From Lichtheimia corymbifera B2541 (Eukaryota > Mucoromycota > Mucoromycetes > Mucorales > Lichtheimiaceae), in assembly GCA_000697475.1 (NCBI GenBank), contig JNEU01000826.1, forward strand, positions 124,001 through 188,000: a stretch of DNA of 64,000 nt, read 5' to 3'. This document shows, one piece after another, positions 45,904 through 58,196 of this stretch. Below the pieces are notes generated by a model. It ran no database searches, was not told the origin of the DNA, and saw nothing but the letters and a program-made list of their open reading frames with translations. The number at the start of each line of letters is the position of its first letter. The first letter of the stretch is position 1. A program made the position numbers and the translations under genes.

Positions 45904-46591
45904 AATACTTTTGGTATTTTTTATGGGAGAATGCAAAATAGAAAACAACAACTACAATAAGCGGGTACAAAGAGGGAAAAAGAAAGAGGTGTTGCGGATA
46001 AAGTGAAATGATGGTACGTGTAAAATAGAGATGCGTGCAGTTAATAGAATGAGATATCGGCCTCTCCTTCTGCAGGAGCATCCAAATCGACATAAGATTT
46101 CACTTGACGCGGATCACGTGGCATTGGCTCATTCAAATCCATTCTATTGAGAGACCCGTTAATAGCTGTCTTGAACAACATGATCATATCCTAATCACTT
46201 ACCCTCGTGAACCCAATCTGTCATTGATGCCTTTGGTGGAACGTCGTCGACCGCCCCATCCAGCGTCAAATCCAATACGGGGTATCTGATCCCAAGGTGT
46301 GCCAAGAGCAGCGGCCTGCATAGCTGGTGGTGGTCGCATCCCAGGTGGCATCATAAATAATTGCATTCCAAATGGCACGCCATTGTTCATTCCAGCCATG
46401 TTGTTAGCTCCACCACTACCGCCTCCATGGGTACTTGCAGGAAGTAAATGGCTCGGATCGCATACACAGTTGTTGTAATAGGTCACCTCTTCCTTGATTG
46501 CACTGGTCTCTTCAGGATGTTTGGCATGAATGTGCTTTTCAACATATTCCAAACCCTTGAAAGCCTTGGCACAATCGCCTACTCGACACTT
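45904..46591 (-). pseudogene. Inverted duplicate of the ARS2 gene tail
   Basis: Reverse complement of 40945-41632, equal length (688 bp). It retains the zinc-finger second half (EYVEKHIHAKHPEE), the Gly/Met-rich tail, the last intron and 3' UTR sequence through AAGTATT. Differences I can see include Ile-Asn to Thr-Ser after HPEE and Tyr to Cys in YYNN(Y/C)VCDP. Because the intron is retained, the copy arose at DNA level. At 46592 it abuts the dispersed repeat directly, and it lacks the rest of the gene. Confidence 0.88.
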
Positions 46592-47460
46592 CCACTCTCA
46601 GCCTCTTCCCTCTACCACCTCCCATTCTCAACTGTTGCCCCATTCAACTGCAACTATAACCTGCGAACGATTGTCCTGCTTCAACCCATCATGTCAATGC
46701 TGCAACTGTCTTGAACCGATTGTCTTTGGCTGAATGGGCAAGTTCATGGCGTGTGCACCCCACTACAGCACTACCCGCACTCCTTGATACTGCACGTTCT
46801 CTTGTACACTCTTCTGCCACAACCAATCGTAACAGCATTCATTCCAACGGCTGCTATTAGCGAGGTCTTTACTTCATTGTTTCAAACAGCATTCGTTACT
46901 TGCAGCAACTTGTCTTTCAGCCTTTTCACGTGAACAGCAAATCGGCATTGTATGGCAGCAACTTTATTTACGTGTGGCAACTTGCTTTGATATATACGAG
47001 TTACAACGGATGGGATGCCATATTAGCTATCAAGCTCACTGAACTACAGACAATCTACACCTGGATGAGCTGCGATGGCACAATGACCAAGAAAGGATTG
47101 ACCAGCAGTGGATGGGAAAGGAAGCATACCAGCAGCGATCACATGGCTCTTCTCAACCAACATATTGGCTATGATGGAGGGATACAATCAAGTGCTATAA
47201 TGAGAATCGTGGTGATTACTTGGCGCGTCGTTAGCAGGAACAATGGATCATGTCACGTGGATACGGCTGAGGATGATGATGAATTGGATGGGATTGATGA
47301 AATGGATTACATCTTGGCGAAAGGTGCTTTACAGCCATGGATGGTGCTCGAGTACTCAAGTCAATGCACGCAGCAGCTATTTTACAATCATGGATGAAGG
47401 ATGTTTATAACGGCAGCAACCAAGAATACAATGGATATTATTTTGTCTCGGTGTGGTTCA
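46592..47460 (+). mobile_element. Dispersed ~0.9-1 kb repeat, non-autonomous element candidate
   Basis: Starts CCACTCTCAGCCTCTTCCCT right at the ARS2-copy breakpoint. It contains CCTCCCATTCTCAACTGTTG, GGGCAAGTTCATGGCGTGTG, GACTCAAG-like and CTTTATTTACGTGTGGCAAC blocks, all found at 28100-28510 in the same orientation and, reversed, at 25020-26030 and 61010-61760. The ~165-codon frame inside it has no recognisable protein and is not kept in the other copies. No terminal repeats or target-site duplications are certain by eye. Confidence 0.65.
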
Positions 47461-48043
47461 TCCGTATCTTAGTCAATTTGCATTTCTCTTCATTTATCAT
47501 ATCTACCCGATAAACATTCACACTACCATGTACTATTCTTCGACTTTTTTTTATTGAATGAAAATTGGATTCAATATAATATATGGATAATGCTGTAATA
47601 TCAGTTCAAATGGGCAAGGTGTGGGTCACTTGGTTGCTTTTTGGATTAAAGGGGGAATAGGAATCGAAGGTTGGAAGGCGAAGTTGGATCAATTACATCC
47701 TCGTAACGATAAAGCATTGTTTATTACACACTTGGACTTTGCTAGCTTGAGGATGTACATAATATAGCTTCGAAGATGGAATGCTAATAAAGGTGGTCCT
47801 GCAAGAATTATATGCCATTTGTGATACAATAAGGAGTGGGATGAGTGGCTACCAGACAGAGCTGTACGAGACCTTGGCAGTAGAGGGTGGCTACGGGAGA
47901 TATTTCTAAAGAGTGGAAACGCGCTGGTGACATGGTTTCGGATAATGAAATTATGGGCGATAAAAAAGAAAAGGATGCTGCGCACCACCCAACCTATTCT
48001 GTCTTCATGGCACGCTCGGATTCAAGGGAGCATCTAGCTTGTA
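47461..48043. other. Intergenic region, no gene seen
   Basis: AT-rich sequence between the dispersed repeat and the GTTACGG repeat cluster. No supported gene. Confidence 0.45.
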
Positions 48044-48233
48044 GTTACGGTTCGGCTGGCTGCAGGTTCTCTTTTAGTTACGGTTCGGCTGGCTGATTGA
48101 GCTTGTGGTGCAATCACGGGTTTCGTGTCGAAAAGCAAAGCCTATGATCTTATCCGCCCATTTACTCGATGCCTTCCCTGTTGTTACGGTTCGGCTGGCA
48201 GCAAGTTCCTTCTGGTTACGGTTAGGCTGGCTG
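48044..48233 (+). repeat. Four copies of a GTTACGGTTCGGCTGGCTG motif in two pairs
   Basis: Copies at 48044-48062, 48077-48095, 48183-48199 and 48215-48233 (the last with one change, TTAGG for TTCGG). Within each pair the starts are 33 and 32 bp apart, and the spacers resemble each other (GCAGGTTCTCTTTTA; GCAAGTTCCTTCTG). It looks like a duplicated 33-bp tandem unit. Function unknown. Confidence 0.7.
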
Positions 48234-48548
48234 GAAGGGCAGTTAGGTATCCCCAAGTGGATCCGGCCCTGAGTTATTGGCCTTTGCAAATTGCTGTGAA
48301 AGCAGCCCTCTCCTTTTGGGATCAGTTGTCTTCCACCTTCTCGTTGGTTGGTCCTGTTAATCAGGGTAACTTTATCCAAGATGCCTTGAGAACTGAGAGA
48401 AGACATGTAGTTTGATAGTAGTGTTGACAATACAGGATATAATAAAATTCTACTTGCTTTATGTATTATAGACAATCTTGATTGTATTATTATGGAGATT
48501 AATGGGAGAGATGAGAAAAAGAGTCTATTAAAGGTGGTAATATTAAAA

Positions 48549-50930
48549 CTAGCTGTCCATGTTATTGGTACTATTAATGTTGGCACGGTTGGCGAGATTG
48601 ATGGCAGAGGATGAACTGCGTAGGGGTAAACGACCACTTCCATTGTCTGCTGTGGTTGGTGGTGCAAATAAATGAGATGTATTACTATCACCGCTGTACC
48701 GTTTCTTGTTGAGTGCCTTAATGTTGGTAGCACTATGTGAACGTGATGCCGGGCTAAAGAATGCAGGACGCAATGTCGGACTATTGGTAGCGCTGTGGGA
48801 CGGGGAGGACATGTTGATGGCAACGCTATCGCTCAATGCAGATGATGATATGGTTGTAGGCGGTAATAATAGCTGGTCATTTGCCATGTCCATGTTGGGG
48901 GTTGCCATGGAAGCGTTGATTGTTGTGGTTGGCATGGCAGGTGTAGGTGGTGATGTTGTGTGGCGTAATAACCGAGATGCCCAAGTACGTAAAGCAAATG
49001 TTGAACGAGAAAGTGCTGTAGCGAGTGAACTGGCAATGATATAAGGGGATGATGATGATCCACTCCCATTGTTTCCACCCAATAAACCATCCCAGCGTGA
49101 ATCATCCATCGATCTTCGTTTTCGACCTGTGCGTTTGTATAAGCACCAGAAAAAGGCGACAATGCACAACATCGCCACCAATACCAAAGTGTTGTTGAAT
49201 GAAGGAGACATATCACCAAGCAGTTGCTGTGTATTGTCGGGTAATGGTGGATGTTGATGATGGTGAGGCAGTTCACTTGGCAACTCGACACCATCTGCCA
49301 CTCTTTCGCCATTACCACCATGTGGGCCCTCGTCATCCGTATCATGATACTTGTTGTCAGTGCCATCCAAGGGAATCTGATTGGTCACGTGCAACACCAT
49401 CGCGCCCAATGTCCATGAAACTTGAATGTCGTTGATGGTATCAATGCTTTGGAAAGGAGGGTTCCAATTCTTTGATTCGATACTTTCCACTGATTGCTTG
49501 AAAATGTCTTCGTCATCGACTGCACTGTTGTGAGCAGGGTCATTGATGCGTGGGATACCGATACCATCATGCAAGACATTGACGATCCATGCTGATTTGA
49601 AACATTGCATTTGGTGATGAAGGATATCTGAGGCATCCACTTGTTTGTGTGTGTCGATCCATTGAGCCCAATCCGTCGCACAATACTCGGTTGACTTTTT
49701 CTCGTATTCTGTAAAGTCGTAAACACCACCGAGACCGAGAATGTCATGGGATGAATACCAGTACTCTGAAATACCGACAAACTTGTTCACGCTCCAATCA
49801 ATATGCGGTGTATGTACTCCATTGAATAAACAAGGCTGTGTGGGACATTCGGCATCCTTATTGAGTAATGGGGCTGTAGCATCGATACATTCGTTGAAGG
49901 ATCCCGTACCATGGAGCGTGAGGGGAACACTGGTCGAGTGGGTATCAGCCAAAGTGAGATTGTAAGGCAAACACGGGTCATCCAGGTGCAATGTATGGTG
50001 TTCATCCATCCGATTCTTTCCATCATTGATTTGCTGTTCATGCGCTTGTCGTACACGTTCTTCCAAGTACCGTCGTCGAGCTTCATTGCTGCCATAACCC
50101 AGAAATGTCGTTACAAAAACATCGTATTCAACCTGATGGCCATCCAATGTATGTAAATAAATGCGGCTGAGGTCATCCAAATGTTCTTGTCGTTGATGGT
50201 GTTCTGGTTCGAATGCAATCTGAGCACTTGCACCACCCATATCCAGGAACCCAAATGTATGATGATTCTCCTCCTGCTCCTCTTGTTCAGTGATGGCTTG
50301 AATGCTGGTATCAAATCCACCCATCAAATAATTGACCGCCACCCAACCATAAATGCCTTCCAATTCGCCTGGAATCACTCGGATATGTTCTCCACAGTCA
50401 GGTAGATGGAATGGGTACTCTTGTCGAATATAGCTGCAAGTGGCATCCAATACAGCATTCCGCTCTTGATCCGGTAAGAGTCGCATGCCAGCTGTTGCCA
50501 TGAGAAACACAGGTGTCGATGATTGATGTTCAGGTGGTACAACTTCACTTGCAAAATCCAAGAGCATCTTGAGATGTTCACCCACTTCTTGTGGTCGGCT
50601 ACCATACGTGGAAATACCTATCCATCCATGTTAATGCATCACACGCACACACAATCAATCAACCCATCCACACTCTTTACCTGGCTCTTCACGCCTGGTC
50701 CATTTAAGACCATGCTCATCACCTCGCTCCACGATAGGAATGCTACCCTTGAGATCATCGGCAGATAATACGGATTTTACATGGTCATGGTCCTTCCAGG
50801 AATACACATAGACTCTCGATCCAGATGAACCAGCGTCAATCACAATGCCATAACGTCGATTGGTCTCCCATGGTTCATTGATTGCAACTTGTCGTGGTGC
50901 AAGAGCCATCGTTTGCCGTTGATGCCGCAT
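48549..50930 (-). CDS. Membrane-bound apyrase, GDA1/CD39 family (Ynd1-like)
   Basis: Two exons, 50930-50681 and 50617-48549, give 772 residues. Apyrase conserved regions appear in order: GIVIDAGSSGSRVYVYSW (ACR1), FLMATAGMRLL (ACR2), LEGIYGWVAVNYLMG (ACR3) and FGFLDMGGASAQIAFE (ACR4), with YNLTLADTHSTSVPLTLHGT and cysteine-containing blocks later. One membrane helix near residue 570 (TLVLVAMLCIVAFFWCLYKR) is followed by a long Ser/Asn/Thr-rich tail. This fits the Golgi apyrase Ynd1 type, which hydrolyses NDP and NTP to NMP and supports glycosylation. The last ~520 bp, covering the tail after the helix and the 3' flank, are duplicated in inverted orientation at 43905-44426. Confidence 0.9.
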
Positions 50931-51638
50931 ACAATCACGATGGCGTCGTCGTCGTTGTCAATGAAGTTGCTCGATAGTAGCCAACGTACACAAAAAGACT
51001 AGCTCCTATTTACTTTTATAAGATAAAGGATTATCCATGTATGCAGCAGCTTCTTCTTTACCTGATATAAAGGAAGGGCACCTGACCAACCAGAGCGAGA
51101 GAAAAAAGTGTGCTTGAATATCGGCAAGAGAGCGGAACAAGGAACCGTTTCATTCATCCCCACCAACCCAATAATTTAGATCTGGATATAGACGGCCTAG
51201 AATCAACAAAGAAATGAAATGGGTTTCTTGGCGCCTTATTAGCATCTTTTATATAATAAATGACGATGAAACAAATGAGCAGTGTGTGATCCTTCTCTCC
51301 AGTTTTCCGGATTACTGGTTGCTATTAGCAACAACCACAACCCCTGTCGACACGTGGCGACTTTACCACGTACCCGCCATCCAAATCCCAACTCTATTTT
51401 ATACTTTTAATCTTTTGTTCTTTTTTGTTGTATTGGCAATATACATGGTGGTGGTGATGAATGAAGGCTTGGTCGGTAGTAACGGGAATACAAGCCGGTG
51501 GTATTCTTGATCCCATGACCTATATCGTGGTGACACCTTTTTCGTAAACACCCAAGAGACTAATGGTGACACCAACAAAGCTGATCGGGGTCCTTTTAAG
51601 AAAAAAGAGGAGGAGGAGGAGGAGGAAAAGGGATGGGT
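50931..51638. other. Intergenic region between apyrase start and zinc-cluster gene stop
   Basis: About 700 bp. No supported gene; a plus-strand frame near 51214-51510 shows no recognisable protein. A G/A-rich run (AGGAGG repeats) lies at 51607-51630. Confidence 0.5.
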
Positions 51639-52750
51639 TTAATCGAGTGAAGAGGGTGGAGGACGTGGAGGAGGGGTGAGTGGATAAGGCGGAAAAGTAA
51701 ACGATGGTGTATTGCCAAAGGTACGTTTTGAAAGTTGATCTATATGAAAGCAGATGTGTGAGTGAGTGTGTGAGATGGATCGGAGACCATTGAAAGCTTA
51801 ATTCCAAACAGCGTTCGTTCCTTACCCATCAAACTTGGAATAGTTGGTAGAGATGATGATGATGGTGATGATTCCCATTCTGCTGATGAGGGTGTTGACA
51901 TGGATGAAGCCAAGGGAGGAAGCGCAGATGCTGCAGAGGATGTGGATGACGAGGGTGATAAGGTGAGATTAAGCATGGAACTAGTGAGTGGCTGTGTGCT
52001 GCCAACTGAGCTTTGTCGAATCATGGGCGGTGATGATGATGATGATGATGCTGATGCTGCTGCTGCGTTATCTCCAAGTGGGGATCCAGGTGGCGACATG
52101 CCTAAAATACCCACACACACACTATTCAGTTCCACCATGACATCATGCAACAGCCAACCCCATTGTATATTACCTTCATGATGCTTCTTTCGTCCATAGA
52201 TAGCATTCAATTCTGCTTGTTCCTTGACAGCAACGATACCTTGTACTGAATGACGATGACGTCTTGCAGCTGCACGATGGCTAGTTGTATTGCTATTCGC
52301 AAGTGGGCTATTGGTCGTAGGTGTGAAGGCTGTCATGAGTTTCTCAATGCGGCGTAAGCGATCTTCAATACGGTCAATGGCTTCATTGTCAGGAGGCAAT
52401 TGTTGGTGGGAAGCACGTCGACGTCGTTCGGAATTGTTAATGCACTCAATGCCAGCACCAGCACAGAAACCACAAGGACTACCACCATCGCACTTTGTCT
52501 TGCGTCGACGACATGTTTCACAGGCTGAGCCAGAGCTGAGACGACGAGCACTACTCGTAGTAAACACTGAACGTGGTAGATCGGCTACAACGCTATAGAC
52601 ACAATCAATTTGAGACTCCTTGCAGTGCGCACAAGGGCGTAATCCATTGCATGGCCGCTTTCGACGTCGACATGGTTCACAGGCACGCACTGGCCGTTCC
52701 ACTTGAAAGTGACGATTTGGATGTGTGCTGTTGGGAGGACTCGCTGGCAT
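51639..52750 (-). CDS. Transcription factor with two tandem Zn2Cys6 clusters
   Basis: Exons 52750-51826 (with a probable internal 72-bp intron) and 51739-51639, ATG at 52748-52750. Cluster 1: RACEPCRRRKRPCNGLRPCA then HCKESQIDCVY. Cluster 2, about 40 residues later: SACETCRRRKTKCDGGSPCG then FCAGAGIECIN. Both have C-x2-C-x6-C-x5-C-x2-C-x6-C spacing. A basic and helical region follows (EAIDRIEDRLRRIEKLMTAF, a likely dimerisation coil), then Ser-rich low complexity, ending QLSKRTFGNTPSFTFPPYPL plus a Pro-rich end. The 72-bp segment from GTAATATACA to TATTTTAG stays in frame if unspliced, so isoforms of 317 and 341 residues are possible. No fungal-specific middle homology domain is visible. A nuclear DNA-binding regulator; targets unknown. 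Confidence 0.85.
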
Positions 52751-53862
52751 GCGTTGATGTGTCGATCTATCAACAACAACTGTAAAAGAAAAGAGAAAGC
52801 GAGAGAGTGTGAGAGTGAGTGAGAGTGAGAGAAAAAAGAGCAAAGAGCAGAGAGAGAGAGAGAGAGAAGAAGAATACGGAAGGTAAAAAAAAAAAAAAAA
52901 AAAAAAAAAGGTCAAGCGGCAGTGGATGTGTGCAACCATATCGGGTGTGCCTGGGAGGATTGTGTTGTGTGTATTAGGTGGGATACAAAAGAACAAAGCA
53001 TCATCACTATCATCATCATCATCATCGGAAGAAAGCCCCGTTCTTTATCCGTATAGACAACATTTATCTATTTGTGCTGATCCAAAGATGCTGCAAACAA
53101 TAAACATCCTGTAACAGAACAGTGCATTTACCTCCCTCCTCATTTTTCGGCTTCTCCGATATATCCGAAGAACGAGTGTAATGGTGGTAACAACTTTTTC
53201 CTGTCATCTGAACACGTCCTTTCTTTATATCCGCCGTCTTGGAGTTTCACAAGACCTACACCAACCGGATGCATCCGATCTTTCCCACTCTATGTTCTCT
53301 CTCTTTTTTCATAATCACAGCTCCCGCCTTTACGGATGAATGTCTATTATCTAGATTTGTCAGTTGAGCATTTACAGTAATCTCATTGTCATTGTACTGC
53401 AACTTGTTTACCCTCAAGAGCAACTAGATGGTGTAAAAAAGAACATTTTATTCTTATAGATATGGGTCGTCGCCATGGCATTGACAGTGATACCTGTCAC
53501 ATATATATAGAATTAGCGATTGAACAGGGTCATAGAAATGCGCAATCCTTTTTTGGTAGGTGTGCTACACGTTGTAAATTGCTTGAATGAGCACAGTGCC
53601 AAAGGCAATCGAGTTATATAATTGTTTGTTACTAGCCCTCTTTACGCGTTTCATTTCCTTCTTTTTCTGCCCTGCCATTCTTTATACTTGCACAACCCAA
53701 CACAGTTCTTCCTCCCACGCTACATTCCTTTATTCTCACACACACCACCTTTTGCTCATCCGGCCCAGGTAAATTGTGCCTTTTGACAATCGCATGAACG
53801 CTGACATGGACCGTTTAGAAGCTGCATTCTACACCACTCTACAATCGTAAACAAGCATTTGC
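52751..53862. promoter_or_regulatory. Divergent promoter region with a 25-nt poly(dA:dT) tract
   Basis: Between the zinc-cluster gene and the kinase gene. A GA-rich microsatellite (52790-52870) would form a pyrimidine-rich 5' leader of the zinc-cluster transcript, and an uninterrupted run of 25 A lies at 52885-52909. Such tracts commonly exclude nucleosomes. No gene supported in the remaining ~900 bp. Confidence 0.5.
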
Positions 53863-56800
53863 ATGTCCTATTCGGCATTGTCAGGGAAACAACTCGACGA
53901 TAACGCTTGGACATATTCAGCAGAACCACTCAATGCAATATCATCGTCAATGCCGAGGATGGTAACGACTGATAATTCATCATCCACATTGGCCGACAAG
54001 GCGACATTTCCTCCTACTCGCAAAGCATCCTTGGGAAGAAGTCGAAGCTTAAAGAATGCATTTGAAAAGCTGAGCAGATCTCGATCCTCCTCATCAAAAC
54101 GACAAGGTGAACAACAAAATGAGCAGCATCGAGTAGGACAACATGCAGGGGCGACACATGGTTATAGCAACACCTATCAACTTGCATCAGATGCTGAGCC
54201 TATTATTACTTCAAGCAGCATGGAACCGTCCCCATCAGCTGATTCAACTCTCTCCAAAGTAAGCACCTTTGACCCACCAACAGATCCTACTACAACTTCA
54301 TGGCTGGATACCTATGATCAACCTATGCTTCACTCACTCCAACCAATGCCTCCTATAAGACGCCGTCAATCATCAGCTGAACATGTCGATTCTACTAGTC
54401 AACAACAGCAACAACGACTACGACCCAAAGCTAAATCCATGGGTAATCGTACTCGGCAGTCTTCTGAAAAGAATACTTCTCAACAGCAGCACCAGGGCAG
54501 CACAACGCCACGCACGCCACGATCAAGATCACGTGTATTGAGATCACCGCCACCGCCACCTCCCACAGACACTGATCACAATGCATTACCGAGTATGCCC
54601 AATGTCGATGTACAGCAAATCAGAAATGAGATTGAGCCAGTGAATCAAAGCATTACACCACCCGATCGATCATCATCTCTCAACAAGACTGCAGATCAGC
54701 ACTTGACAAACAATATCATCAGCAATGTCAAACGTAAGCTCAGTATCGGCAAAGAACGTAAACAACAATACACTGAACCTGGACGCAAAAGCCTTCCCGC
54801 CAACTTTGTATCCAATGATCAACAACAACCTCGTAAACGCACCTTGTCGAATGGATCACGTTTGAAATCGGGCACAGCATCAGAGAATGAGCGACAAAGG
54901 AAAACATCATCTTCTTCAGGCACAATGGGTTATATGCGTCCAACAATAGCTCATGGACAACGTTCTCGATCAAATGATGCGCTACTTCCTCCTTCTTCTT
55001 CTTCTTCAGAATCTGTGACAACAACAAATGAACTCGTTCCACCAGTACCACCAGTGCCAAAACATCATTCGAGTACCCTTTCAGTCGACAAGACCAAATT
55101 GGCACGACCTTCCCTTGGTAGTCGCACAAGTAGTACTGGAAGTAGTCGAAGCTCCTCCCATGGATTATCAGGTGATGAAAGCATTGGTGGTGCTGCTCCA
55201 AGGAAGACTTTGAGACGACAACCCAGCCATGGTTCATCCTTTGGTGATGCTGATGATAGCGACAATGGCGGCAGCATACGATCAGCTCGTAGTAGTGCAC
55301 GTAGCGATGATGATGAAAACACGAGGAAACCTCAACGTCTCAGTAAACGATCCACCCTCAAGGTGCCGGGATCAAGGCGTGGTAGTACCGAAGGGAGCAG
55401 CAATCCCCCTCGCAAATCAAGCTTGAATCGTGAACCCACGAGTAGTAAACCTACCAATACTACTACCACGACTCGACGACGTGGCAAGGTAAAATGACCA
55501 AACATAGTATCCATCAAAATGTGTACTCATCATTCCATAGACGTTACCAGGAAGCTTGGCAACACCGCCTCCATTACCATCAGCGCCATTACCACCAATG
55601 AAAGTCGAACCCATCAGTGTGACTATACCCCAAACGACCACTGTACGCAAACGACCATCAAAGTCACCTCTCAATTCTACTGCTATTACACCTACACGTC
55701 TCCCTGTACCACGTTCAAAGTATTCGTATTCAGCAGCATCTACAGCAGCACCACCTCTTGCAGCGAGTGGCAATTTGAGCAGTGAAGAGGAGATTATTCT
55801 TGGAGATGGAACACAAAAGACACGTCGTCTCAAACCTAGTAGTCGTCGATCATTGCGTAAGTCTTCTGGATCAACATCCATATCACCATGGGAACAACAA
55901 CAATCAGCGTCTCCCAGGATACGTAGTAATACAGGTGATGGTCTTGCTGTATCCCCAAAAGTACGACCTCAAACAACACACAGTGGCGGATTAGCACCTC
56001 CACCACCTATGCCCAAGGCTCGTGACACGTCTCTTGCACGTTCATCTTCTTTGCATGCAGTTACCACTACTACTACGGCTACTACTACAACTACCACTGC
56101 ACGTCGAAAGAATTCAAGAACGTCAACTGAAATGGATGGATCATCGGATAAAGGTAATATATATATATGTATATATATAAACACTATTGACAATAGACTC
56201 ATTGTGGTACAGAATCAGGTCAACGACCACGCACATTAAGCTTGCATGAAAAGCTGCAGACCATGGTTGCACAACATCCGATTGATGAGGATTACTATTG
56301 TGGATACACAAATACGCCAAAGACATCAAGTCAGCAACCACCATCAGACACGTTGGATTCAACACCAACACCACCACCGCCGCCACCACCAGGAGGACGA
56401 TCCGCCAAAAGTCCACACACCATTCTCAAATATCATATCCAGCACTTGTCACATTACGAGCAATCCGAGATTCGAAAGTACAATCACATTTACTTTGTTG
56501 GTCCCCATGCACGCAAGATCAAGGCGAATCCCGATACCCCAGCGCTCAATTATGGCTATGACGATGATCGTGGCGACTATCATTTGATTATGCAAGATCA
56601 TTTGGCATATCGATACGAGGTCCTGGAGACGTTGGGTCAAGGATCATTTGGTCAAGTTGTGAAATGCCTCGATCACAAGTCTGGTCAAACAGTCGCTGTT
56701 AAACTGATTCGCAACAAGAGACGATTCCACGCACAAGCCATGACTGAAATTAGAATCTTGCGCAAGCTGGTGGAATGGGTAAGTCAATTTCCCCCCCTCA

Positions 56801-58098
56801 AATGACCCTTGCTAACACCTTCATTATATAGGATCCAGAAGATCGATATCACAATATTCGTATGACAAACTACTTTTATTTCCGCAACCATTTGTGTGTG
56901 GCTTTTGAGTGTCTCAACATGAACTTGTACGAGTTTATCAAGAGTAACAACTTTCATGGATTCAGCTCATCGCTCATTCGGAGGTAAAAAGGGAACAAAG
57001 AAATCGCAATTGTACTTTATTAATATTGGTTACAGATTCACGATCCAGATACTCCAGTCTCTTTGTCTCCTTTATGAACACCGCATCATTCATTGTGATC
57101 TCAAGCCTGAGGTAAATTTCTTACGAAATGGGGATGTCTCCTTTTGCTAATATATTTATTATTAGAACATTTTGCTCAAACACCCAACCAAAAGTACCAT
57201 CAAGGTGATTGACTTTGGCAGTAGTTGTCTCGAGACCGAAAGGGGTAAGAGGATCATAAAAGCAACATCAGGCATGAGCTGACATTTTATATATTATAGT
57301 GTACACCTATATCCAAAGCCGGTTCTACCGTGCTCCTGAAGTCATTCTAGGTATTGCGTATGGGACACCTATTGACATGTGGAGCTTGGGATGTATCATT
57401 GCCGAATTGTATACGGGTATACCCATCTTTCCTGGAGAAAGTGAACAAGACCAGCTAGCATGTATCATGGAGATTATTGGTGTGCCACCTCGCTACTTGA
57501 TTGAACAAAGCAGTCGACGAAAAGTATTCTTTGGTATGTTTTTTCTCTTTTGGATGTGAGTGAGGGTGATTGACAATCGTGGTTGTAGATTCCCAAGGAC
57601 AGCCACGGCCGTTTATGAATTCACGAGGCAAGATTAGAAGACCAGGCACCAAATCGATACCACAAGCATTGCGATGCCATGATATCCTATTTATCGACTT
57701 TATTGAAAAATGCCTTCGATGGGATCCTAAACAGCGAATGCGACCTCATGAAGCACTACGCCATGAATGGATTGCTCAAGTAGCCAGCAGCGGCAGCAGT
57801 AATACCAAGCATACACGATCCGCTTCTACCAGCAATAGCACTACCACTACAACATTCCATCAACCACGTACAAAGCACCACTCTGCTACCACTCACAAGA
57901 TGAACACGACAATTGAAGTCGGCGGATCAAGGTATGTATTTGAGCAACAAAAAGAGGGGACGACTTTTTTTGCTAATGATGTATTATACTAGTCAACCAC
58001 GGTCTGATAATACAAACGATCCTTCTCATCGACTCGCCAAGAAAGCGTCTGCAGGTGCTCTCGTAGATGATTATTATTATACTACAGCTGGATATTGA
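53863..58098 (+). CDS. DYRK2/Pom1-class dual-specificity kinase with long disordered N-terminus
   Basis: About nine exons, roughly 1,250 residues. The first ~800 residues are disordered and Ser/Arg/Gln/Pro-rich ([20 protein letters not shown], then polyproline PPPPP). Then comes the DYRK homology box ([40 protein letters not shown]) followed by the kinase domain: [63 protein letters not shown], and the activation loop [18 protein letters not shown] with the autophosphorylated YxY tyrosine. [20 protein letters not shown], just after the kinase body insert, is also DYRK2-like, and the C-terminal lobe closes at [12 protein letters not shown]. In fungi the class includes Pom1 (polarity and cell-size control). 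The last exon is short and ends YYYTTAGY. All splice phases I checked join. Confidence 0.9.
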
Positions 58099-58196
58099 TC
58101 ATGATTCACACAAAAAATGAACACTGTATATAAAGCAGCATATTTCTTTTATTTAAACTCTGGCATTATGGGAAATGGGTAGCTTGCTCCTTTTTT

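Noticed and set aside
46900..47397. 165-codon plus-strand frame
   Set aside because: Inside the dispersed repeat, not conserved in the other copies.
48044..48233. Possible CRISPR-like array
   Set aside because: Eukaryotic nuclear context, only four short copies, two of them with similar spacers; better described as a duplicated tandem unit.
48074..48823. 249-codon minus-strand frame overlapping the apyrase tail
   Set aside because: Alternative-frame shadow of the apyrase C-terminus and its 3' flank; the apyrase frame is the coding one.
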